A stretch of 38,130 nucleotides of DNA from a bacterium (GTDB lineage Bacteria > Verrucomicrobiota > Verrucomicrobiia > Limisphaerales > UBA8199): assembly GCA_021784555.1 (NCBI GenBank), contig JAJYHY010000035.1, forward strand, positions 1-38,130, written 5' to 3'. Below the pieces are notes generated by a model. That model was not told the DNA's origin. It did no database searches and saw only the letters and a list, made by a program, of their open reading frames with translations. The translations under genes were made by a program, and so were the position numbers. How positions within the stretch are numbered: position 1 is the stretch's first letter; each line of letters opens with the position of its first letter. This document shows, piece after piece, positions 17,406-24,900 of this stretch.

Positions 17406-17590
17406 AGAAATCGGCTGTTTCTTGGAATTGCTTTCGATTTCTTGCCACACAACTTTTTCCCTGTATTTTCAAGGTTAAATGGACTTTCCACTTGTCTTTT
17501 CAAGACGAAATGTTTCTTCCCCGAAAGTGGCACAAAAAGTGGCACACACAACTTTTGCTACCTCCCGGTTAAACACATTGCCGTTACCTC

Positions 17591-17606
17591 TTAAGTCCAG
17601 ACTTAA
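17591..17606. repeat. Palindrome TTAAGTC-CA-GACTTAA after the regulator gene
   Basis: A perfect 7+7 inverted repeat with a 2-base centre lies three bases beyond the stop of the sigma-54 activator (minus strand). It is A/T-rich with no following T tract, so it is at best a weak terminator. It could instead be a protein-binding site. Confidence 0.4.
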
Positions 17607-17609
17607 CCG

Positions 17610-19412
17610 TCAGGCCGGAACAGGACGCTTGAGTCCCATCTTCTTCATCCGGGTCATCAAGGTGGTTGGTTTCACTCCCAAAAGCTCCGCCGCGCCGTCG
17701 CGGCCCATGATTTTCCAATTGGCCTTTTCAAGGATGACCAGCAGGTTTTCGCGCTCGCGTTGTTGCAGTTCGGCTTCGGTAAGAAAGTCTGCTTCGCTCT
17801 TGCTCTCTTCCCGCGCCGCTGGACGTGGAGCCAATGCGACTTGCGATGTCGGCAAATCGAAGTCCAGCGCGCCCCCCCGTGAAATAATGATGGCTCGCTC
17901 AATCGCGTTCCGCAGCTCCCGAATGTTGCCAGGCCAGTGGTAATTTTGGAGTTTGGTAATCGCCGCGCGTGTCAATCGCGGTTTGGGGCAACCGAGTTCT
18001 TTGGCGGACAATTCTACAAAATGTTTTGCTAGCGGTGGGACGTCTTCCATTCGTTCCCGCAGCGGCGGCGCCTGGATTGGAAATACATTGAGCCGGTAGT
18101 AAAGGTCTTCGCGAAAACGTCCGGCGGCAACTTCCTGTTTCAAGTCGCGGTTCGTGGCGGCAAGAACGCGCACGTCGGCCAGGCGCGTGCGATCTTCGCC
18201 CACACGCTCGTAGCGTTTTTCCTGCAGCACACGGAGCAATTTGCTTTGCAGGTCCAACGGCACCTCGCCGATTTGATCGAGAAAGAGCGTTCCTCCCTCC
18301 GTCGCCTCAAAACGGCCGGCGCGGTCTTTAATGGCTCCGGTGAAAGCGCCTCGCGCATGGCCGAAAAATTCGCTTTCAAACAAGTCTTTCGGGATCGAGG
18401 CACAGTTGACGCGCACGAGAGATTTTTCTTTGCGGCGGCTGCGCTGGTGGATTTCGCGGGCGACCAATTCCTTGCCGGTGCCGCTTTCACCCAAAATCAA
18501 AACCGACGCTTCGGTCGGGGCGACGAGATCAATCTGGCTGACGATATGCCGCAATGCCGCGCTTTGGCCCACCAATTCGCCAAAGGCTTTGGCTTCCACC
18601 ACTTCCTCCTGCAAGTAAGCGTTCTGCATTTCAAGTTGCGCCTTGAGACGCTGGATTTCCTCAAAGGCGCGGGCGTTGGCAACGGCTGCGCCGATGTGAT
18701 CGGCGAAAATTTGCCGCCAAACCCTGCCTTCCTTCGGCGCGTTGATGCGGGTGAAAATAGCACTCACTCCCAAAACTTCGCCCCGGAAAGAAATGGGGGT
18801 TGCGGCGAACCCACGAGTTTGTTCCGACCGCAACCATTCCATGCCAGACCGTTCGCCTAAGTTTCTGGCCAAGGGCGGCGATTTCAATCTCGCTAAAAGC
18901 CGTTGTGATTCGGCGCCGGACATTTCGCCCAAGTCTTTGTCCAAGTCTTGCAACTCGGCTTGTTGTCCGGTCGTTGCAACCCGTCCAATGATGCCGACGC
19001 CCAACGGAATTCGTTCATCGGAATGGTAAAAGCGCGAGGGTTCGCGCCCGCTGCCAGGCACAGGGTTCTCGCAACCAGCGATCAAGTGGAGGCAGCGGGT
19101 CTGGTCAGGGCATTGCTCTCTTTGCGGGCAACGCAAACAAATGTCGCCTTTCTCAATCAGCCATATCTCCACTCGCGCAAATTCGGGCAGAGTCGCGCAT
19201 GCTGCCATCAGCTTCTCCATCAGTCCATCGAGCGACCGTTCCTGTGCGACTTCAAGGAGCAGCTTGCCGGCAAAATCGAAATCGAACCTGGAGTCAAAGC
19301 GGTTATCGCTAACAGCTTCGAAGCGGTTGTCGCTGGTGGTATCCACAGATGATTCAATACTGCGCGAACTACGGATTTTCAAACAAATAACAACGGAAAT
19401 CCGTATGTTCAA
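17610..19412 (-). CDS. Sigma-54-dependent activator: GAF sensor, AAA+, Fis HTH
   Basis: The 600-residue protein has a GAF-type N-terminal sensor (about residues 48-255) with a cysteine cluster C92-x2-C95-x5-C101-x5-C107, a coiled linker, then an AAA+ domain: Walker A GESGTGKE at 310, ESEFFGHARGAFTGA with the sigma-54-contacting GAFTGA at 355-360, Walker B LFLDQIGE at 376-383, and sensor regions through YHWPGNIRELRNAIER. A Fis-type helix-turn-helix lies near 570-597. It opens sigma-54 promoters using ATP. The Walker B second acidic residue is Gln380 instead of the usual Glu. The cysteine cluster could bind metal or sense redox. It is divergent from a probable sigma-54 promoter. The true start may be downstream (for example GTG at 19346), as an inverted repeat covers the first codon. 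Confidence 0.92.
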   Translation of the reverse strand: MNIRISVVICLKIRSSRSIESSVDTTSDNRFEAVSDNRFDSRFDFDFAGKLLLEVAQERSLDGLMEKLMAACATLPEFARVEIWLIEKGDICLRCPQREQCPDQTRCLHLIAGCENPVPGSGREPSRFYHSDERIPLGVGIIGRVATTGQQAELQDLDKDLGEMSGAESQRLLARLKSPPLARNLGERSGMEWLRSEQTRGFAATPISFRGEVLGVSAIFTRINAPKEGRVWRQIFADHIGAAVANARAFEEIQRLKAQLEMQNAYLQEEVVEAKAFGELVGQSAALRHIVSQIDLVAPTEASVLILGESGTGKELVAREIHQRSRRKEKSLVRVNCASIPKDLFESEFFGHARGAFTGAIKDRAGRFEATEGGTLFLDQIGEVPLDLQSKLLRVLQEKRYERVGEDRTRLADVRVLAATNRDLKQEVAAGRFREDLYYRLNVFPIQAPPLRERMEDVPPLAKHFVELSAKELGCPKPRLTRAAITKLQNYHWPGNIRELRNAIERAIIISRGGALDFDLPTSQVALAPRPAAREESKSEADFLTEAELQQRERENLLVILEKANWKIMGRDGAAELLGVKPTTLMTRMKKMGLKRPVPA

Positions 19413-19422
19413 AATTCCGTAG
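19369..19422. promoter_or_regulatory. Inverted-repeat cluster, candidate activator binding sites
   Basis: Arms CTACGGATTTTC (19369-19380) and AAAATTCCGTAG (19411-19422) are near-perfect inverted copies, and between them is a smaller palindrome CGGA-AA-TCCG (19394-19403). All share a CGGA core. The cluster sits about 70-120 bases upstream of the predicted sigma-54 promoter, the normal distance for an enhancer-like site bound by a Fis-type activator, and it covers the start region of the divergent activator gene, so self-regulation is possible. Confidence 0.55.
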
Positions 19423-19490
19423 CGGCATTGAAACGCCTCAATAATTAACCAAATTCCTCATTACAAACAGCTTGTGACAATCAATTAACC

Positions 19491-19507
19491 TTGGCACGCG
19501 ACTTGAA
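19491..19507 (+). promoter_or_regulatory. Probable sigma-54 promoter of the thioredoxin-HlyD operon
   Basis: TTGGCACG at 19491-19498 matches the -24 element exactly. The -12 element TTGAA (19503-19507) matches except that GC is GA, and the spacing from GG to G is the required ten bases. Transcription would begin near 19517, 24-30 bases before the thioredoxin-like start codons. The divergent gene encodes a sigma-54 activator, which supports the call. Confidence 0.75.
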
Positions 19508-19546
19508 TAAGGAGTGGCAAATCGCGGTAAAACGACAGAAATGCAA

Positions 19547-19915
19547 ATGAAAAGAAACGGAGTTCAAGAAATTAGTGAGCCAGAGTTTGGGGCGGAAGTT
19601 TTGCGTTCGACTCAACCTGCGTTGGTCGGCTTCCTGGCGGGGTGGAGCAAACCCTGTCAACTGGTCGAGCCGGTTCTTGAGGAAGTCGCCGGGGCCTGCA
19701 ACGGAAAAGCAAAAGTATTCAAGGTCAACGTGGACGACAATCCTGACCTTGGAACCTTTTTCGGAATTCAATCCGTTCCCACGCTGGTCTATTTCGTCAA
19801 TGGCCAGGTCAGCGCAAAAATCGTTGGCATGGCCAGTCCCAAGGCGATTCTCGCCAAATTGCAGACGCTTACGCAGGGAAACTCACCAACCAAGGATTCT
19901 GGATGGTCGCAATAA
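19547..19915 (+). CDS. Thioredoxin-fold protein with SxxC active site
   Basis: The 122-residue protein has the thioredoxin fold pattern: a strand ending GFLAGWSKPCQ, the helix LVEPVLEEVAG, FKVNVDDNPDLGTFFGI, and the cis-proline loop SVPTLVYFVNG. The usual WCGPC is W33-S34-K35-P36-C37, so the nucleophilic first cysteine is Ser. It cannot act as a normal dithiol reductase; a monothiol, chaperone-like or binding role is more likely. No signal peptide is seen, so it should be cytoplasmic. An alternative ATG lies at 19541 and a GTG at 19514, but the GTG would precede the predicted transcript start. It is the first gene after the sigma-54 promoter. Confidence 0.87.
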   Translation: MKRNGVQEISEPEFGAEVLRSTQPALVGFLAGWSKPCQLVEPVLEEVAGACNGKAKVFKVNVDDNPDLGTFFGIQSVPTLVYFVNGQVSAKIVGMASPKAILAKLQTLTQGNSPTKDSGWSQ

Positions 19916-19938
19916 GAGCAACGCACCAGATGCAAAAT

Positions 19939-20124
19939 ATGAGAATAACATTTCAAACCAAGCCGCGCCACAAGACCCGCCTCATGATCTCGATCAGCGA
20001 ATTCAACCTGGTAGTGTTTCCTATTCAGGTCAGGCATGTCTTCCCGCACGTTCCAAACACGACCGGTTCGCCAAACCAACCGCACAACCTGCCACGCCGC
20101 GGGCGGAGGAGGGTTTGCCCGTGA
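19939..20124 (+). CDS. Small 61-residue hypothetical protein
   Basis: The reading frame starts MRITFQTKPRHKTRLMIS and ends with a basic tail. I recognise no family. Support comes from position: it lies 23 bases after the thioredoxin-like gene, and its TGA overlaps the GTG of the next small gene by four bases (GTGA at 20121-20124), typical of coupled genes. There is no strong ribosome binding site. It could instead be leader sequence. Confidence 0.35.
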   Translation: MRITFQTKPRHKTRLMISISEFNLVVFPIQVRHVFPHVPNTTGSPNQPHNLPRRGRRRVCP

Positions 20125-20336
20125 GAAATTACGAACAGACCTTGGCGGCTTGCTTCGTCTGCAAAAAGGGAATTGCGGACAACGGCTGGTTCTGCCGCCT
20201 GCCCCGGAAGACCGGAGACGCGGCTGGCACCCAAGCCACGGAGATTTTGCTATGCACCCCAGTCTGTGCCTTCAGGCATTTCACAAATTTAGAAAACGAA
20301 ACAACAATACACCATTTCAACAACCAAGGAAAATGA
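20121..20336 (+). CDS. Small cysteine-containing protein, possible zinc knuckle
   Basis: The 71-residue product from GTG at 20121 has ACFVCKKGIADNGWFCRLP and ILLCTPVCAFRHF. The C-x2-C, C and C-x3-C spacing with His suggests a metal-binding fold. The start is chosen because GGAGGAGGG lies about ten bases upstream; the open frame itself extends further 5'. It ends one base before the HlyD gene, so the four genes form a tight operon. The function is unknown; similar short Cys proteins are not something I can name. Confidence 0.6.
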   Translation: MRNYEQTLAACFVCKKGIADNGWFCRLPRKTGDAAGTQATEILLCTPVCAFRHFTNLENETTIHHFNNQGK

Positions 20337-20337
20337 T

Positions 20338-21981
20338 ATGAACGCTACTCGCACCAACAACGATTCACACGCGGAAACCGCCCCAACCGATTTTGACGGG
20401 CGCGAAAACCTGAAGACGGTTGAAACCCCCGCCACTTTGCGGCACCCTAATCCCAACGGCGACGGAGAACTTCCAACGGGTTCGCCACTTAACAAGGGCG
20501 CCGCAAAGAAACGCCTGACCCGAACGCTCGCCGCAGCCGCCGCACTGGCAGTCGCGCTGGTGGCCGGTGCTTATTACTACTGGTTTGTCTTGCCGTTTCA
20601 AGACACCGACGATGCTTTCATCGAGGGTTATGTGGTTCCGATTGCGCCAAAAGTTCCCGGATATGTGGCCCAGTTGCTCATAAAGGACAATCAATGGGTC
20701 AAGAAGGGTGATGTGCTGCTACAGATTGATCCGCGCGATTATGAGACCAGTGTGACTCAAGCCCGCGCAGACCTGACGGCCGCCCGCAGCCAGCTGGACC
20801 AATCCCAGGCACAGGTAAAGGTGAGTGAAGCCAAAGTCGCGCAAGCGCAGTCGGCGGTGGTTGCCGCCGAAGCGGAAAATCACCAGGCCGCCGACGATCT
20901 CAAGCGCTACGAGTCTGTGGACAAGAACGCGGTCTCGCGAAGCGCGTTTGACGCGGCTCAATCTCGCGCGCAGACAACACAAGCCAATTTGCAGGCCGCG
21001 CGCAGCCAGGTCCAAGAGGCCGAGTCGGAAGTGACCTTGTGTCAGGCGGGGGTGGAAACCGCGAGTGCCGCCGTGCAACAGGCTCAGGCCCGGCTTCATC
21101 AGGCCGAATTAAATCTTTCCTACACCAAAGTCGTCGCGCCTGAAGATGGCCGGGTAACGCGCCGCGCCGTGGAAGAGGGTGCCTATGTCCAGCCTGGCCA
21201 GGCGCTCATGGCCGTCGTGCCCCGTCAGTATTGGGTCACTGCCAACTTCAAGGAAACACAACTGACTCACATGCGCCCTGGTCAACCGGTCACGATCCGT
21301 GTGGACGCCTATCCGCAGTTCAAATTGAAGGGTCACGTGGACAGCATTCAATCCGGTTCGGGCGCGCGTTTCAGTTTGTTTCCGCCGGAAAACGCCACCG
21401 GCAATTACATCAAGGTGGTGCAGCGCGTGCCGGTGAAAATTGTTTTCGACGACACCATCCTCGATGCCGCCGCCGCCGACGGCGTGGCTTACGCCGCCCT
21501 GGATGGGTCTGGCGCGGCCGGGCCGCTCGCCCTGCAGGCCTGCACGGTCGTGGGCAAGGTCCACGCGACGCTTTTGACCCTGGTCTCGAATACCATTTTC
21601 TGGGGGCACCTTTCCCAAGCCGACGTGGCCGGTTCTCCGCCCGGACCATGGACTGCTCCGCTGCTGGCCGAGCGCAAACAGGCCGGGTGTGTGCGCTTCA
21701 GTTTTCTGCCAGCCAAGGCGGTGGTTCCGCGGCATTTTGAGTGCGTAGAGCAAGGGCCTGGACTGCCCCAGCCGCTCTTCGCCTCCTTGCGCTACGGCCA
21801 GCCGGGTTACGCCAAATTGCTCGCCTCGACGCCCGACGCCATCCGGCGCGGAGCGGACGACGGCGGGGAAATGGGCGCGTTTCATTTCCTGCTGGCGCCG
21901 CTGCGGGAGGACAACCTGCGCACCCGGGCGCGGGAATACCTGCCGGTCGGATTGGAATACGGGATCATTTACGAAACCTAA
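20338..21981 (+). CDS. HlyD/EmrA membrane-fusion protein fused to an unrelated C-terminal domain
   Basis: Residues 1-61 are cytoplasmic, about 62-86 form one membrane segment, then comes the biotinyl-lipoyl half-motif (DDAFIEGYVVPIAPKVPGYV), a long Ala/Gln-rich coiled-coil hairpin (about 138-260), the second lipoyl half (VVAPEDGRVTRRAVEEGAYV) and the beta-barrel (YWVTANFKETQLTHMRPGQ) to VPVKIVFD at about 371. This is a periplasmic adaptor of a drug or product exporter. A normal HlyD/EmrA protein ends some 15-20 residues later. Here about 175 more residues follow (ACTVVGKVHATLLTLVSNTI, then IRRGADDGGEMGAFHFLLAP, then GLEYGIIYET). They resemble the C-terminus of proteins that accompany DUF6519 in tail-like gene clusters. 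The join is in frame near 21448. AAGGA precedes the ATG. No transporter or outer-membrane partner follows. Confidence 0.85.
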   Translation: MNATRTNNDSHAETAPTDFDGRENLKTVETPATLRHPNPNGDGELPTGSPLNKGAAKKRLTRTLAAAAALAVALVAGAYYYWFVLPFQDTDDAFIEGYVVPIAPKVPGYVAQLLIKDNQWVKKGDVLLQIDPRDYETSVTQARADLTAARSQLDQSQAQVKVSEAKVAQAQSAVVAAEAENHQAADDLKRYESVDKNAVSRSAFDAAQSRAQTTQANLQAARSQVQEAESEVTLCQAGVETASAAVQQAQARLHQAELNLSYTKVVAPEDGRVTRRAVEEGAYVQPGQALMAVVPRQYWVTANFKETQLTHMRPGQPVTIRVDAYPQFKLKGHVDSIQSGSGARFSLFPPENATGNYIKVVQRVPVKIVFDDTILDAAAADGVAYAALDGSGAAGPLALQACTVVGKVHATLLTLVSNTIFWGHLSQADVAGSPPGPWTAPLLAERKQAGCVRFSFLPAKAVVPRHFECVEQGPGLPQPLFASLRYGQPGYAKLLASTPDAIRRGADDGGEMGAFHFLLAPLREDNLRTRAREYLPVGLEYGIIYET

Positions 21982-21994
21982 CAAGGAATCTATC

Positions 21995-24900
21995 ATGAGC
22001 TTTGATTGCAGCCGGTTTAACTTCGCTCCCACCAATGACTTCCTGGGCGTCGTCAGCCAGCAAGGGCGCGTCCAGTTGGATTCGGAGATCAATGAACTGC
22101 AGGCGCAATTCGCCCGCCGCATCCAGGCGGGCTCACTCGATACTTTAGGACGCGCGGTGTATCCGCTCACCACCCCGAACGCGTTCAAGATCACGAGTGT
22201 GCGACAGGCCGATGGGACTTACCGCGTCAGGATCGGCGCTGGCCGCATGTATGTGGATGGGCTGCTGGTCGAAAATCATGGCGTCCTGCCCCCCGCTTTC
22301 ACGGTCCGAGCCACCAGCAACCTCGATAGCCCCGCCAGTTGCGGAATCCAAATTTCGCCCGGCTCCGACCCGAGTGAATTCAGTTTGGAACTGGTGCAGC
22401 GCCTGGCCGATGGCATCACCAAACCGCTCGGCAGCACGCCACCGGTCACTCTGGACGGTTTCCAAGCTGCCCTCAGCGCCGAGCCGGACCTCGCATCGCG
22501 CATCCAAATCCAGGATGTCGCCAGCGGCGTAGAGCCGCTGCCCTCACCGCCGAACGGTCTTTATCTGTTCAAACCCGTTGGGACTGGGTTCGCTGTTACC
22601 ATCCCCTCGACCTCGAACGTTCAATGGGACCCGGCTCTGGCCGAGCCGTCCGGCTCACCGCAACCGGCCCCGCCCGACGCGGACGTGGACTTTGCCCAGC
22701 AGCCTTACCTTCCCGGATCACCATACAATCTGGACGGCCACGATTACCCCGTGCCGCCCAACTCCGGCCCGTTTCTGTTTTACTTGGATGTCTGGAAACG
22801 ACCGGTGACCTATTTGCAACGCCCCGACCTGGTCGAAAAAGCGGTGGGGGTTGATACCACCGGGCGCATCCAGATCGCCTGGCAGGTCAAGCGCCTGGAC
22901 CTGCCCAACCAGAACTCACCGCCGGTTGATTGTGATACGGACATTCCTGAATGGGATGATTTAGCCGGGCCGCCCGCTGGCCGGCTCACGACCGGCGTGG
23001 TGCAGTCGAGTCCCTCGGGTCCGTGCTGCCTGACCCCCAACACAGGTTACACGGGCTTGGAAAACCAGCTTTATCGCGTCGAAATCCACCGGCCCGGCAC
23101 GGCGCTTTCCTCAGTCACGGCCCCTTCAAATTCTCAAGCGTTAGCTCAAGGAACCCTGCCGCCGTCCATCGCCACTTTCAAGTGGTCTCGCGACAACGGT
23201 AGTGTCGCCACGTCGGTCCTGGGCATCTCTTCAACGACCTATAACGGGAAACCGGTCGGTGTGCTGGCCCTCGAGAGCCTGGGCCGCGATCAGGTGCTGG
23301 GGTTCAACCCCGGCGACTGGATTGAACTGACCGATGATTACCAGGAGTTGGCGGGGAACGCCGGGACGTTGTACCAGATTGAAACGGTGGACCCCGGCAA
23401 CCGAACGGTCACACTCAACGCTGCCGTGGACGCCACGGCTTTTCCCACGATTAGCGCCGACGGCCAGCTTGATCCGACCCGCCACACCCGCATCCGGCGC
23501 TGGGACCAAAAAGGCAAGGTGTACCTGAGCGACGGAAAGACGATTTGGGTGGACCTCGATGCCTCCGGCACCGGCGACATACCCGTCCCCGCCCCGGGCA
23601 CCACGCTCGTTCTCGAAAACGGCGTGACCGTCACTTTCGACTTGGACCTTTCCGGCGCGCCCTCCAATTATACCGCCCCGGATGCGCTCACCCGCACATT
23701 CCGGATCGGCGACCACTGGAGCTTCGCTGCACGCGCCGCGGATGGTCCGCTCGAATTGTTAAACCAGGCGCCGCCTCAAGGCGTTCATCATCACTACGCC
23801 CGCCTGGCCATTGTTTCCTTTCCCGGCCAACCCACCGACTGCCCCGACTGCCGCGTGCCGTTCCCGCCCGCCGAATGCGGTTGTGACCTGAAATTGCACA
23901 ATCAGCACCTCCACGGCTGGGGCGTCGTTTGCGGTCTGCAGGTCCATTGCGCCGGTGATCGCACTCTCGTTAACATCAACTCCGGCCACGCCATTGTCTG
24001 TGACGGTACGGATGTCCTGCTCAAGTCGCCCAAAGATTTCCCCATCGTAGCCCAGGCAAAGGCCCTCAGCCTGCTCAACCCACAGGATTCCGGCAGCGTG
24101 GTCATCGAGCTCACCGCCGACCCACAGGGCCAGCCGGTCTTCACCGCCGCTGCGCCGCCGGTGGACCCCGCGCAGACCTTCCTCCAGCAGATTCTGGAGG
24201 GCACGATTTGGAACGACTTCTATCAGCAATGCCTCCAGCCGCTGCTAACGTACTACAACGCCCATTTCGGCGCCAACACCAAGGACACTAAGCTCGTCCC
24301 CGATAACAAGCGCCGCCTGACCGCCGCGATCAACCTGCTCTACCAGTTCAGCAATGCACCCGCCGGCAGTCGCGTTTGGCTCTCGGCCGCCGAACACAAG
24401 CTGCTCCAAAAAGCATACAATGACCTGCTGGCTGTTTTGGGCAGCCAGACCTTTTGCGCCATCAAGGACAACCTCGTCCCGTTTCCGGATTACCCTTTCA
24501 GCGCGCTGAACATCACCGCCTGGTTTGGCAATGCCCCGCTCGTCGGCGCGCGCATTTCGCCCGATGGCCGCGCCATCATCGCTTTCGATAACGGCACCAG
24601 CGGTAATTTCTATCTGTTGGATGCCAAAAGCGGGGAGATGACCGCCACGCTGAGCCTCACTAATGCCTCGCCGCTCACCGTGCGCGACGTGTTGGTTTTC
24701 GGCCCGGCCACCGCGCCGAAACTGCTCGTGGCGGCGACTGGCGGTGGCAACACCACATTGGCGGTCTTCGACCTCAAAAGCCAGCGGCTTGCCCGTACGC
24801 CGCAGGTTTTCCCGCAAGTCGAAGTGAGCCGGCTCGAAGCATGGCCCTCCGACACCACCCACGCGCTGGCGATCGTCGTCGGTAAAGGCCTGTGCCGTTT

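Noticed and set aside
17321..17551. Small minus-strand protein next to the half-tRNA, possibly an integrase start
   Set aside because: No integrase motif, Ser/Lys-rich composition, and the frame runs across the tRNA remnant.
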